From the NCBI GenBank assembly GCA_965214945.1, contig OZ244029.1:744001-808000 (forward strand): a stretch of DNA of 64,000 bases. The letters run 5' to 3'. A program made the position numbers and the translations under genes. This DNA is from JAAXHB01 sp965214945. GTDB lineage: Bacteria > Actinomycetota > Acidimicrobiia > Acidimicrobiales > Aldehydirespiratoraceae. Positions 32,719 to 41,541 of the stretch are shown here, in pieces; the first letter of the stretch is position 1, and the number at the start of each line of letters is the position of its first letter. The notes under the pieces were generated by a model. That model ran no database searches, was not told the DNA's origin, and saw nothing but the letters and a program-made list of their open reading frames with translations.

Positions 32719-34443
32719 TCAGATCAGATAGGGATACTTATCGAGCTGTGTGCGTAGTTTGTCAACTGCCCAAGCGTTGCCATCTTCAACCAGATCTGCC
32801 TGAGTACGCATCTCCTCGGCTTCCTTGTCGTCGATGAATGGGATGACTTTCGTCCGAGCATTGTTGACTAGCTCCCGCAGCTCAGGTGAGAGGTCCGCTA
32901 GCTCAGGTGAACGTTTCAACACTGCATGGTCGCTGTGCTCCACAACGCCTGACTCGACGGCCGCCTTTGCTCTGTTCGCTGCCTCAACAAGTCCGCGACG
33001 ATCGAGCATCCCTCCAAAATCTACAACGTCGGACAGAATCTCCTTGCCATTTGACTGATCCACAGCAGAAACATGCAGAATGCCATCCCTGTCATAGTCG
33101 TAGGTCAATTCGATAGCAGACTCCGAGACGGGGACCGGGTTAACCTTAAGGTCCCATTCTTTCAGGGTCACGTTGTCAGGATGATTCAGGGGTTGCTCGG
33201 GATCGCCTTCAAGCACCTTGAGCCTGAGCTGTTCTTGGTAATCTTCGATCGCATGGTAGACGCCTGTCTCTGTGGCGGGGAGTGGGTAGTTTCGTGCGAT
33301 GAGCTCACTGAACTTTGATCCAGAGGTTTTTCCGGCTCCATCGCGGTCGACAACTTCGAGTCCCAGCGCATGCTCGGTTGAGACGAAGAAGTCCTTGTCT
33401 GCTAGTTCGCCGTTCAAGATGGCTGACGCTACCGCGGCACCTTCGGCAATAGCCGTCATCGGGTCGATCCCTTCCGCAGGTGCTCTCTCAAGGACATCTG
33501 AGACAAAGTCCCGAACTGCAGGCATTTTGCACGTTCCTCCTACGAGGAGGACAGTATCGATATCGGATGGCTGTCCACCGATGTCGGCAAGGCACCGCTG
33601 GATAGGCTCCCGAACCCTTTCGACAAGCGGACGGACTGCATCAAGCAACATGTCACGAGTGATATTGAGAGAGTGTCCGCCTTGCAAGAGGACATTGGTC
33701 TCTTCTTGAGAGGAGAGAAGAATCTTTGCCTTCTCCATGTCAAGCCTGAACCAGTGGCGTTGCTCTCTCGTCCAAGTGTCAAAACCATCAACCATCGCGC
33801 TAACTGTTTCGGCGAGTGCTGTATCAAAGTCGAGCCCTCCAAGCTTCTGAATTCCTTTCGATGCCCGCTCTATAAACACCCCATCGATGTGTTCAAGGAT
33901 CGTGACATCGAGAGTTCCACCTCCCCAGTCGACAACCAGCAAGGTCTCCTCGCGCGATGAATTGAACAAATATGCCATGGCTGCGGCAGTGGGCTCGTTG
34001 ATCAAGGCCGGAACCCGCAGACCCGCCATCCCCGCGGTGACCTTGGTGCGGAGCCGAGCAAGCCCGCGGCTATTGGCAGGGATTGTGACGACGGCTTGAT
34101 TCATCGTAAGACCCTCCAGCTTGGAAACTGAATTGCGTAGCTCCCCAAAGACCATGGCCGCGATCTCTTCCACTTCAAAGGTCTTTCCTGCTATCTCAGC
34201 ATATTTTTCCTCTTTGAAGAGTCGCTTGACAGCAGCCAGAGAGGCGACAGAGGGGTGCTTTGCTGCCCATCCGTGGAGCAGCCTGTTCTTGTCATCGATC
34301 CCGACAACGGTTGGCAGGACACGCTCGAAGCCAAGTCCTGCCCAATCGGCTGGAGGCTCGTCAATTTTCGGCACCTGTAGCTCCCCTTGATGGAGCCGAG
34401 CCACCACGGAGTTGGTGGTGCCGAAGTCAATTCCGAATGCCAT
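32719..34443 (-). CDS. Hsp70/DnaK-family chaperone, non-canonical
   Basis: 574 residues. ATPase-domain signatures: phosphate 1 loop GIDFGTTNS (4-12), VVTIPANSRG in place of the usual VPAYF, phosphate 2 VVDWGGGTLDVT (170-181), adenosine loop LLVGGTCKMPAVRD (299-312). A substrate-binding beta domain (~380-500) is present, with PVSESAIELTYDYDRDGILHV in two segments. The helical lid is short (~70 residues) and lacks the DnaK-type acidic tail, so this is a divergent specialised Hsp70. It follows a J-like gene and a membrane-anchored GrpE-like gene and precedes an RDD gene, suggesting a self-contained chaperone machine at the membrane. ATG 34443 is preceded by GAGGAGG. Confidence 0.88.
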   Translation of the reverse strand: MAFGIDFGTTNSVVARLHQGELQVPKIDEPPADWAGLGFERVLPTVVGIDDKNRLLHGWAAKHPSVASLAAVKRLFKEEKYAEIAGKTFEVEEIAAMVFGELRNSVSKLEGLTMNQAVVTIPANSRGLARLRTKVTAGMAGLRVPALINEPTAAAMAYLFNSSREETLLVVDWGGGTLDVTILEHIDGVFIERASKGIQKLGGLDFDTALAETVSAMVDGFDTWTREQRHWFRLDMEKAKILLSSQEETNVLLQGGHSLNITRDMLLDAVRPLVERVREPIQRCLADIGGQPSDIDTVLLVGGTCKMPAVRDFVSDVLERAPAEGIDPMTAIAEGAAVASAILNGELADKDFFVSTEHALGLEVVDRDGAGKTSGSKFSELIARNYPLPATETGVYHAIEDYQEQLRLKVLEGDPEQPLNHPDNVTLKEWDLKVNPVPVSESAIELTYDYDRDGILHVSAVDQSNGKEILSDVVDFGGMLDRRGLVEAANRAKAAVESGVVEHSDHAVLKRSPELADLSPELRELVNNARTKVIPFIDDKEAEEMRTQADLVEDGNAWAVDKLRTQLDKYPYLI

Positions 34444-34493
34444 TTCTATTCCTCCTCTCTAGATCATCGGTCTAGACCATCGGATGCGGACTA

Positions 34494-35738
34494 CTAAACT
34501 GCTTCACGGGACGCTCGCCCTTGCCGTGCAATCTGGCCAGTCTCGCTAACGACATACGCCGGAGAGTCCACGATCAGAGCACCGTCACCATGGCCATGGA
34601 TCTCAAAAGCTCTGGCATGCTCCTCGGACACATCGAAAAGCTTTACGATTCCAGCAGCGTTGAGCCACTCGGCACTCAGATCGCGCAGAGCGTCAACCTT
34701 CTCAGTCCTCGATAGTGCATCGTCGATCTGTGCCAGTTGTGCAACATGGGCCCTGCGCTCACTGGCAGCTGCCACCACCTGTCTTCGCAGGCCCTCGTAT
34801 GCATCAGCGCTCATGCTCGTCCCTGGGTCACGAACCACCAAAGCCGTATTGACCTTGTCCAAGGATGAATTGACCTTGTCATCCAAGGCTGCATGGGCTA
34901 CCTCAAGTTGGCGTCTTATCTCCTCTAGGTGTTGACTACTAGTCTCCGTTTGGCGCTTACGCAGGACGAAAAGGCCACCGATCGCAACAATTCCTGCCAC
35001 GACGATCACCACAACTATAGCCACCACAGCTATAGTGCCAACAGAAGACGAGCCCTCGCCTTCTGTTGCTGCCTCGATAGCTGCTTTCATTGCCATTTCT
35101 GTTGCGGTTTCCGCTATCTTTTTCTGTTGCTGGGCATCTTCGCTCGCCTGGGCGGCAGCCACTTTTGCGTTCTCAGCGTCGGATGCTGCTGCATTTGCCC
35201 TTTCTGCTGCCTCTTGTGCTTCCGAGGCCGCTGCTATTGTTGCGGCTCTTGCGTCCTCAGCCTCTGATGCAGTAATAGCGATCGTCAAAACCTTCACAGA
35301 GGAGACCACGGTCTCTTCTTCATCAACGGTGGCGATCCAGATGCCCTTATCACCCACCACATAAGTGACCATCTCCGTGAAGTAGCCATCGTCATCAGGC
35401 GAAGCAGATATCTGATTCTTCGTGTCACAGTGGTCGGCCACATTGATTTCGCCCTGACCTTCCACCACATCACAGGACATCACAATCATGTCACCTAAGA
35501 ACCCCTCACCTGTGATCATAAAATCATACTCTTCACCGGGAACAGACACTATGTGCGGATTGACCGTGAGTGTCGGCTTGCCTTCAGGTTCGTTCTGAGC
35601 CCCCGCCGGGCCACTGGCAAAAAGCACCATCAAGCCTGCAATCAGCAGAACTGCACCCAACAGATGCCTGATGTGCTCTCGGAAGTGCTTCATTTGTTTG
35701 ATCCACCTAAAGGACTTGTGGTGCCTTATGTTCCTCAT
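34494..35738 (-). CDS. Signal peptide - coiled coil - TM protein with cytoplasmic GrpE-like end
   Basis: 414 residues. A signal peptide is visible at ~17-48 (LLGAVLLIAGLMVLFASGPAGAQ, cut after AGA). Residues ~55-150 form a beta-rich extracytoplasmic domain with two Cys. Residues 157-230 are an Ala/Glu-rich coiled coil, and 233-260 a membrane helix (VAIVVVIVVAGIVAIGGLF). The cytoplasmic part has a second coiled coil (~268-345) followed by WLNAAGIVKLFDVSEEHARA and VSETGQIARQGRAS, a beta-wing arrangement resembling the GrpE nucleotide-exchange factor. If correct, an outside-sensing receptor carries an Hsp70 exchange factor inside; that is inference. The start overlaps the previous stop (ATGA); ATG 35693 with AGGTGG upstream is an alternative. 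Confidence 0.65.
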   Translation of the reverse strand: MRNIRHHKSFRWIKQMKHFREHIRHLLGAVLLIAGLMVLFASGPAGAQNEPEGKPTLTVNPHIVSVPGEEYDFMITGEGFLGDMIVMSCDVVEGQGEINVADHCDTKNQISASPDDDGYFTEMVTYVVGDKGIWIATVDEEETVVSSVKVLTIAITASEAEDARAATIAAASEAQEAAERANAAASDAENAKVAAAQASEDAQQQKKIAETATEMAMKAAIEAATEGEGSSSVGTIAVVAIVVVIVVAGIVAIGGLFVLRKRQTETSSQHLEEIRRQLEVAHAALDDKVNSSLDKVNTALVVRDPGTSMSADAYEGLRRQVVAAASERRAHVAQLAQIDDALSRTEKVDALRDLSAEWLNAAGIVKLFDVSEEHARAFEIHGHGDGALIVDSPAYVVSETGQIARQGRASREAV

Positions 35739-37807
35739 GAGTCGGCATCCTCCCGGATAATCAAGAACGGTGCTTCTGGCGTCACACTTCCGCTATGTTT
35801 GTCGAGCAGGTGGCGGAGGAGCTCCATTCCGGCCGCGGCAGCCAAGTCCTCGGCAAGTTCTTCATCTGAGGGATCGGTACGCCGCGTCATCGGGCTGGGC
35901 CTATGTCGCAGCAGCCCATACCGGCAAACGGAATACACTTCTGCGTTGGCCGGCACCCTAAAGATCGCATCCGCCGATTCGAGGGTCTCCAACCCCTGCT
36001 CAACTTGATGGAGCGCCCAGGTAAGGTCACTAAGACCATACGGTGCGTCGGGATCCCTCTTTAGTCTTCGCGTCGCCCTCGCAAACGCGCGAGCAGCCTC
36101 GGCCTTTCTAGTGCCATAGGGAACGCCCAAGATGATGTACGGGTTCCTTCTCTCGTTCGATTCCGTCCTAGAGTGCTGACGGCGATGCGAAGCCGTAGGG
36201 TTGAAGTTCGCGGCAACTACTCTCATGTTCGCGAGCAGCGCCGCATTGTTTTGACCCTCGATCGCCTTCTCCAGAGCGGCAGCTGAGGCCTCGCCCTTTC
36301 CCTGTTCCCAGAGCGCGCATGCAAGCAAATTCAAGAGTTCGTCGCGGATCGACTCACGGGAAGTCCTCTGAAGTCCAATGCGGGCCTGGTCTGCAGCACC
36401 CTCCCAATCCCAGCAGAAGAGCCGATCGATGGCACGACGAAGAGCGACCGAGCCGCCTAGACGTTCCGGGAGTTCCTTTACGTCAACAGTTTCCACTGCC
36501 GCCGCAGTCAACTCGACAACTGACCCGTCTTTAAGCAACTCCGGACTCAACCCGGCAGCATCGCCCGTCCGCAGCAACGATGAAACTTGGGCAAGCAGGC
36601 GGCCTTGAGGGTCCTCGGAACGAAGTCTCTGCTCGGCTTCAAAGTCGAGGGGCTTTTTCTCACGAAGCGATCTCATGAACTCGAGTCGCTGTCGGCTTGA
36701 TTTGTCCACCGTCTCCTTGAATACGGGGTTCCCCGATTCGAGAAATCTGCGCTCGGCCTCTTCGGCGAAGCCAAGCGACACAACAGCCGTGTCGTCCAGT
36801 GCTGTCGGGTCGAACCGAGCGAGCAGATAGTCGCGACGAGCGACCGGCGGTCCGGCCTTTATCCGCACCTTCGCCGTCTCCGACAGGTAGCGGGCGGCCG
36901 TAGCGGCGAGGCGACCGGCGTCGATCAAGTCGTCAGTCAACGAAAGTGGCCAGTCCGCCAACGCAGAAGCATGCTGGGGAGCAAGCTCAGTCCCGGCGCT
37001 GACTGATCGATGCAAAGACACCGTCGAGTTGTCGGCCAGCAGGAGTGTGGTCTCACCGCGGGCCATCTCTTCGATTGCTTTAACAACCGCACTGGCCTGC
37101 ACCGAATCCCCGAAGGTGTCGCGGAGATAGGGAGAGACGGCCTGCAGGTCGAACACCGACAGCTTCTCCCCTTTGCTGAGAGCGTGAAGCACTGTCGCGA
37201 CCAACCCCGGCCCGTTCGCAGGGAGCAACTCTGTGCGAGTCACGAGCGGGCCTCCCGCTCGGTGCATCCAAGCAGCTATCGACCACTCCGGCAAGTCCGC
37301 AGACCGAGGATCTGCCTCGAGCAGCAGCTCAAGCGCCTCGCTGTGGCGTCCCTCCCGGTGAGCCTGCCAGGCCTCCAGCCGACTACGTGAATCATCGTCC
37401 AGAGGGAAGCGGGTAAGCGCTTCGGAGTCGCCTAGGTCAATCAGGTCAAGCGCTACTTCAAGTGCTTGATCGCCTTCAGCGCTCTTCTCGATGGCAGGCC
37501 ACAGCAGCTCGGGGTCCCACCCCAGGTCCCCCAACTTCACCCATCCTACGCGCGCTTGTCTGCCTGAGGCTGCCAGCATCGTCGCGTAGATCCGGCCACC
37601 CGCCGAGAGACATTCGGAGGCAGCACGTACTCGGGCCTTGATCTTCCTCGGGGAGACCGTCTCGACTTTCGACCCGAACTGCACGTCCAAGGCATCGGCG
37701 GTCGCTTTGACAACGACACCTCTGCGCCGACGCAGGCCAAATCGAACGTCGACTATCTCGCCCACGCGACCCGGGTCCGCCACAACAAGCGCGCCTAGAG
37801 CGCTCAT
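35735..37807 (-). CDS. 690-residue helical-repeat protein with degenerate J-domain
   Basis: N-terminal ~60 residues look like a small beta-barrel (GEIVDVRFGLRRRRGVVVKA), as in SH3/KOW-like modules. The middle ~450 residues are Ala/Leu-rich helical repeats of TPR appearance. Residues 555-604 (NPYIILGVPYGTRKAEAARA, then RRLKRDPDAPYGLSDLTWAL) match a J-domain in helix pattern, but the catalytic His-Pro-Asp is replaced by Asp-Pro-Asp (585-587), so it may dock to Hsp70 without stimulating it in the usual way. First gene of the four-gene module; the next gene starts inside its stop codon. Its 5' end and leader are also found, as a repeat, at 31996-32066. Confidence 0.65.
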   Translation of the reverse strand: MSALGALVVADPGRVGEIVDVRFGLRRRRGVVVKATADALDVQFGSKVETVSPRKIKARVRAASECLSAGGRIYATMLAASGRQARVGWVKLGDLGWDPELLWPAIEKSAEGDQALEVALDLIDLGDSEALTRFPLDDDSRSRLEAWQAHREGRHSEALELLLEADPRSADLPEWSIAAWMHRAGGPLVTRTELLPANGPGLVATVLHALSKGEKLSVFDLQAVSPYLRDTFGDSVQASAVVKAIEEMARGETTLLLADNSTVSLHRSVSAGTELAPQHASALADWPLSLTDDLIDAGRLAATAARYLSETAKVRIKAGPPVARRDYLLARFDPTALDDTAVVSLGFAEEAERRFLESGNPVFKETVDKSSRQRLEFMRSLREKKPLDFEAEQRLRSEDPQGRLLAQVSSLLRTGDAAGLSPELLKDGSVVELTAAAVETVDVKELPERLGGSVALRRAIDRLFCWDWEGAADQARIGLQRTSRESIRDELLNLLACALWEQGKGEASAAALEKAIEGQNNAALLANMRVVAANFNPTASHRRQHSRTESNERRNPYIILGVPYGTRKAEAARAFARATRRLKRDPDAPYGLSDLTWALHQVEQGLETLESADAIFRVPANAEVYSVCRYGLLRHRPSPMTRRTDPSDEELAEDLAAAAGMELLRHLLDKHSGSVTPEAPFLIIREDADS

Positions 37808-37838
37808 CGAAACCCGCCGCCGGGGGTGTCAGTTAGAA
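37769..37838. repeat. ~70-bp direct repeat, right copy
   Basis: Partner of 31996-32066; includes the start codon and leader of the J-like gene. Immediately beyond it a short unit, CAGTTAGAA followed by C-rich sequence and GCAAGA, is itself repeated (37830-37880). Confidence 0.75.
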
Positions 37839-37862
37839 CCCCCGCAAGACAGTTAGAATTCT

Positions 37863-37877
37863 CCCCCCCCCCCCCCC
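37863..37877. repeat. 15-base poly-C tract upstream of the Hsp70 module
   Basis: Run of 15 C about 55-70 bp upstream of the J-like gene start, in the position of its promoter. Length variation here could change promoter spacing; the exact count may be an assembly artefact. Confidence 0.7.
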
Positions 37878-38239
37878 GCAAGAACTTGGCCCGCAACATC
37901 ACGAAGGGAAGGATACAGACGCCGATCGGGTTTTCAATCCTCGTGCAGGCGCGGTCGTCGGGTCGCTCGCATTGCTGAGGACTTATCGGGCCGCTCGGAG
38001 CGCGAACTCCGAGGGCACGTACAAGTCGGGCGGATGGTCTCTGCGAGCGACGATCGTGGAGTACGTCGTTGCCAGGTCCCGCGCCTGCATCCCGCTGAAT
38101 TGGGCTACCATCGGCAGTTCGCCACTTTCGATTCTCCTTTGTAAGCCCCGAGACTACTGCCTCGATGTGCGTGCTCTGCCCGGAACAGCTGCCGACCTCG
38201 GTGTGCGGACACCAGCGGTAGGCAGCGCTGACCGACAAG
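37878..38239. other. Gene-poor stretch upstream of the Hsp70 module
   Basis: No supportable gene. It presumably contains the promoter of the minus-strand Hsp70 module near 37.85-37.95 kb; I cannot identify clear -35/-10 boxes. Confidence 0.35.
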
Positions 38240-38365
38240 CAAGACCGACGACGACTCTCGTCGGTCCTGACGGTACTCAGCTTGCGATGCCGGCTGAGGT
38301 GAACGCCGCGCTCCGCGACGTGGTGGCAGCGATAGCACTGGGCCAGGCCGTCACCATCGCTAGCG
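38240..38365 (+). pseudogene. N-terminal relic of the excisionase-type antitoxin
   Basis: The plus strand reads TTTLVGPDGTQLAMPAEVNA, then ALRDVVAAIALGQAVTIAS. This matches TAQMVGSDGARFEMPQKLAE and the following residues of the intact antitoxin at 45672-46106. The helix-turn-helix part is missing and the sequence continues into unrelated codons to 38439. Complementary to the C-terminal relic at 12.7-13.0 kb. Confidence 0.65.
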
Positions 38366-38556
38366 CCTGTCTAGAGGCTCACCACTATGAAGGCCGCCGA
38401 CTAAAAAAGGGCCGTCGGCTCGACCACGCCTGGGTTTGAACCAAACTCGTCGACGTCCCGGCGAGCCCCATAGAGCTGGCCCCTTGCGTATCCTTCCTCG
38501 GTGGCGGTAGTCGGTTCGGCCCAACACCAGACCCAGGCTCTATCCTCGGACACCCA

Positions 38557-39261
38557 ATGACAACGATCGTCTACATCGACGGCTTCAACTTCTACTACGG
38601 AGCCCTCAAGGGGACGCCACACAAATGGCTCGACTATGAGGCGCTGAGCCATCGTCTGCTTCCCCAAGATCAGATCAAGAGGATCCGCTACTTCACTTCT
38701 CCGATCAAGGCCACTGCCACAGACCCTGGTGGCCCTGAGCGCCAGCACGCGTTGCTCCGCGCAATTGCGGTCAACTCCCTCATCGAGACGCACCGAGGCC
38801 ACTTCCGTAGAGACCCACGTTGGTTTCCGATCGCACCGGGGCCTTGGTCGGATGCCACCCGTCCGAGAATCCGACCACGCCGCCTTGTCGACCTGCTCCA
38901 GAGACGGCTCGAGCCCAAGCTAGGTCGGCCGCCCATGATCCGGGTGCTTAAGACCGAGGAGAAGGGCTCCGACGTAAACCTTGCCTCCCACCTCCTGCGA
39001 GATGTGTTCAAAGGATCGTGCACCAAGGCGCTGGTGATCTCCAACGACTCCGATCTGGCCGAGCCCATCGCGATGGCGGTCGACGAGGGCATCGTCGTCG
39101 GCGTCGTCAACCCGCATCGACGCAACAGGATGAGCCAACACCTCAAGAAGGTTGCCTGCTTTGAGATTCAGCTCCATCACCCAGTTTTGGCCGACTGCCA
39201 GTTGCCCAATCCCGTGATCGGCCCCCAAGGCCGGCAGATCCACAAGCCGAAGGAGTGGTAG
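38557..39261 (+). CDS. NYN-domain (LabA-like PIN) nuclease
   Basis: 234 residues. NYN features: IVYIDGFNFYYGALKG (first catalytic Asp and Asn), then KTEEKGSDVNLASHLLRDVF and LVISNDSDLAEPI (remaining acidic residues binding metal), with a final strand GIVVGVVNPH. Such proteins are predicted metal-dependent RNases, some involved in RNA turnover or phage/mobile-element conflict. The start has no clear ribosome site (CGGACACCCAATG), so translation may be leaderless or weak. A second NYN gene (61644) and a decayed third (60392) are in the window. A double hairpin follows the stop. Confidence 0.8.
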   Translation: MTTIVYIDGFNFYYGALKGTPHKWLDYEALSHRLLPQDQIKRIRYFTSPIKATATDPGGPERQHALLRAIAVNSLIETHRGHFRRDPRWFPIAPGPWSDATRPRIRPRRLVDLLQRRLEPKLGRPPMIRVLKTEEKGSDVNLASHLLRDVFKGSCTKALVISNDSDLAEPIAMAVDEGIVVGVVNPHRRNRMSQHLKKVACFEIQLHHPVLADCQLPNPVIGPQGRQIHKPKEW

Positions 39262-39282
39262 AGACCAGTCCTCGACAGCAAA

Positions 39283-39332
39283 AAGGCCCACCCTTGCGGG
39301 TGGGCCTTGACCCAGCAACCGAAGCGGCTGGG
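39283..39332. terminator. Double hairpin after the NYN gene
   Basis: First hairpin AAGGCCCACCC-TTGC-GGGTGGGCCTT (39283-39308, perfect 11-bp stem); second CCCAGC...GCTGGG (39311-39332). A run of A before the first stem would be a T run for minus-strand transcripts. Same architecture as the elements at 60312 and 61533, but different in sequence. Confidence 0.6.
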
Positions 39333-39565
39333 GGAATATACCCTTATTATAGGCTCTCACGAGTGACATGCCAACCCTTTGCACGCGAGGTGCAGCCGGA
39401 CCGTCCGTAAAGGGTCTTCCTGTGTGTAGCTCGGCTCAGGGCGGAACCGAGCCGCCGTCGGTTCGAGCCGTGAACGCGGCCTGCAGCGACTCTGAGAGCG
39501 TTCCAGTGTCATGCCGGTGCTTGTTGTCATAGCTGCCTGCGAACAGATCAAGATAGCCAACGAGG
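39333..39565. other. Intergenic, nothing recognised
   Basis: Includes a TTATTATAGG box just after the double hairpin, similar in position to AATATAGG/AGTATAGG at the other two elements. No gene can be supported. Confidence 0.35.
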
Positions 39566-40015
39566 TCAGGCTCCGGCGACGGCCTGCTCGGCTATTTGGC
39601 GTGCCAGAAGGGGCTGATCCACGCCGACGTCAAGAAGCTCGGGCAGATCCCCGACGGGGCGGCTAGAAAAGCCCACGGCCGCGCAAAGGCCCCCGCCAAG
39701 CGGGCACGGGTCGGCTACGACTACCTGCACTCGGCTGTCGCGAACGGACCGCACCTTGGCAGGGGAGCCCATGATGATCGAGTGCGGCGGGTATTCGCGG
39801 CCCTCGGGGACGAAGGCGCCGCCTGCGACGATCGAGCCCGCGCCGATGCGGGCGCTGTCCATGATGGTGGCGCCGATGCCGATGAGGCAGTCGTCCTCGA
39901 TGATGCAGCCGTGCAGGGTCACGTGGTGGGTGATGGAGCAGTGGTCGCCGACGGCGGTCGGGCCTTCGTCGGAGGTGTGGATCATCGTATAAGACTTTAT
40001 AAGGCTGTATAGCAA
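39566..40015 (-). pseudogene. Gamma-carbonic-anhydrase/hexapeptide-repeat protein, truncated
   Basis: Residues ~15-90 (TAVGDHCSITHHVTLHGCII, then GIGATIMDSARIGAGSIVAG and IIMGSPAKVRSV) are left-handed beta-helix hexapeptide repeats with the histidine motif HHVTLHGC of the gamma-CA (YrdA/PaaY) family. The N-terminal coils (~60 residues) are missing, and after ~residue 92 the sequence is unrelated, so the gene is cut at both ends. Confidence 0.7.
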
Positions 40016-40032
40016 AATCCGTTATACACCCT

Positions 40033-40045
40033 TATAATCTGCTAT
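40033..40045 (+). promoter_or_regulatory. Probable leaderless promoter of the AAA ATPase gene
   Basis: A consensus -10 box TATAAT at 40033-40038 lies seven bases before ATG 40046, so transcription would begin at or next to the start codon; no ribosome site is present. The ~60 bp upstream are unusually AT-rich for this window. No clear -35 box. Confidence 0.6.
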
Positions 40046-41230
40046 ATGGATCCTGTGCTGAACCCGTATGCCCCGGGCGCTGGTCAGCGGCCTCCCGAAC
40101 TCGCAGGCCGCAAGCCGGAGCAGGCGCTGTTTGGGGTGATGCTGGAGCGGCTCGAAGCGGGCCGACCCGAGCGCGGGATCATCCTGACCGGGCTTCGAGG
40201 GGTAGGCAAGACTGTGCTGCTGGGGGAGCTGCGCTCGAAGGCCGAGACAAGGGGCTGGGTCGTGGCACTTGTCGAAGCGGACTCGAATCGCCCCTTCCGG
40301 CTCCTCGCCTCGCAAGCTCTCACTGGGTCGCTGCGCAAAGTGTCTTTGCGGTATCGCTCCTCAGCGCGCCTGCGGAGTGCCCTTGGAGTCTTCAAGGCGT
40401 TCTCCCTCAAGACGGCACCCGATGGGTCGATGAGCCTTGGCATCGACGCTGACCCGACGGCGGGTCGGGCCGATTCCGGGGATCTCGAGCTGGACCTCAC
40501 CGAGCTTCTGAACGACCTGGGCGAGGCTGTCGGCGATTTGGGCGTGGGGGTGCTGCTGCTGATCGATGAACTGCAGGAGCTTGCCAAGCCGGACATCGCT
40601 GCCTTGGCCGGTGCGGCGCATCATGCCAATCAGCGGGGGCTGCCGGTGGCAGTCACCGGAGCCGGGCTACCCAACTTGCCCCGTGTGCTGACCGAAGCCA
40701 AGTCCTATGCGGAGCGGCTCTTCGCCTATCGTCGCATCGGCGCCTTGGCGGGCGAGGCGGCCGCTTTCGCACTGGAGGGTCCCGCGCAGGAGCACGGAGT
40801 TGCCTGGCATCCCGAGGCGCTGGCACACACGACCGAAGCCTCGGCGGGCTACCCGTACTTCTTGCAGGCGTTCGGGAAGAAGATCTGGGACTACGCCCCA
40901 GGGCCGGACACCATCACCGCCGAAGACGCCACCGCCGGGGTTGCCGCCACCCAGGGCGAGCTCGATGTGAGCTTCTACGGGTCTCGCTGGGAACGGGCCA
41001 CGCCTGCCCAGCGCTTATATCTCCAGGCGATGGCTTCAGTGAGCGGGGACGCAGAGGATGACCCCGTGTCGAGCGGCCAGGTCGCTGCCTGGCTGGGCCG
41101 TTCGCTCAGCGCCGTCGGCCCTCACCGGGACCAGTTGATCCGCAAGGGCCTCATCTACGCACCCGGGCGCGGCTTGGTGGCCTTCACTGTGCCGGGCATG
41201 ACCGCTTTCGTTCGCAGGGCGACGCTGTAA
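40046..41230 (+). CDS. AAA ATPase (ATP-binding protein of the archaeal/AAA_16 type)
   Basis: 394 residues. Walker A GLRGVGKT (49-56), Walker B VLLLIDELQEL, sensor-like VAVTGAGLPNLP, then a lid domain and a winged-helix-like C-terminus (GQVAAWLGRSLSAVGPHRDQ, then IRKGLIYAPGRG). These STAND/AAA-type ATPases with a C-terminal helix-turn-helix are often encoded beside restriction or toxin genes, and their activity is mostly unknown. Transcription appears leaderless. The next genes on the same strand are a 68-residue protein and a ClpP-like protease. Confidence 0.8.
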   Translation: MDPVLNPYAPGAGQRPPELAGRKPEQALFGVMLERLEAGRPERGIILTGLRGVGKTVLLGELRSKAETRGWVVALVEADSNRPFRLLASQALTGSLRKVSLRYRSSARLRSALGVFKAFSLKTAPDGSMSLGIDADPTAGRADSGDLELDLTELLNDLGEAVGDLGVGVLLLIDELQELAKPDIAALAGAAHHANQRGLPVAVTGAGLPNLPRVLTEAKSYAERLFAYRRIGALAGEAAAFALEGPAQEHGVAWHPEALAHTTEASAGYPYFLQAFGKKIWDYAPGPDTITAEDATAGVAATQGELDVSFYGSRWERATPAQRLYLQAMASVSGDAEDDPVSSGQVAAWLGRSLSAVGPHRDQLIRKGLIYAPGRGLVAFTVPGMTAFVRRATL

Positions 41231-41331
41231 TACGAGTCGCGAGGCACCTTACGCTGCACCGGCACAGCCCACACCGGACAGCGTGTAGGGTGCGGACAGA
41301 CCGGAGTGCGGGCGGACCAGGGAGGTACGGG

Positions 41332-41538
41332 GTGACGAGAACTCGACCCTTCAGAGCAGACGAAGACACCAGCGACGCGGCGACCGATCCCCAGATCTAC
41401 GAGGTCTTCGAGGTACTCAGAGTGCTTGAGCTGATCAACAAGAACAACCCTCGGCCCAACCCGTTTCCTGAGCCCAAGCAAACCGAAACCTGGACAGTGC
41501 TGTCGAACAACTCCGAACAGGTCGGGTTGGGCGGCTGA
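41332..41538 (+). CDS. Small hypothetical protein coupled to SDH_sah protease
   Basis: 68 residues from GTG 41332 with GGGAGGT just upstream. The sequence includes DPQIYEVFEVLRVLELINKN, then NPFPEPKQTETWT. No domain recognised. It ends three bases before the GTG of the protease gene, so the two are translated together; probably an adaptor or regulatory partner. Confidence 0.6.
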   Translation: MTRTRPFRADEDTSDAATDPQIYEVFEVLRVLELINKNNPRPNPFPEPKQTETWTVLSNNSEQVGLGG

Positions 41539-41541
41539 CGG

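Noticed and set aside
36961..37390. 126-codon plus-strand frame opposite the J-like gene
   Set aside because: No start context or domain; lies within a well-formed 690-residue gene on the other strand.
39440..39480. tRNA-like T-arm (GGTTCGAGCC)
   Set aside because: No acceptor stem or anticodon arm can be folded around it.
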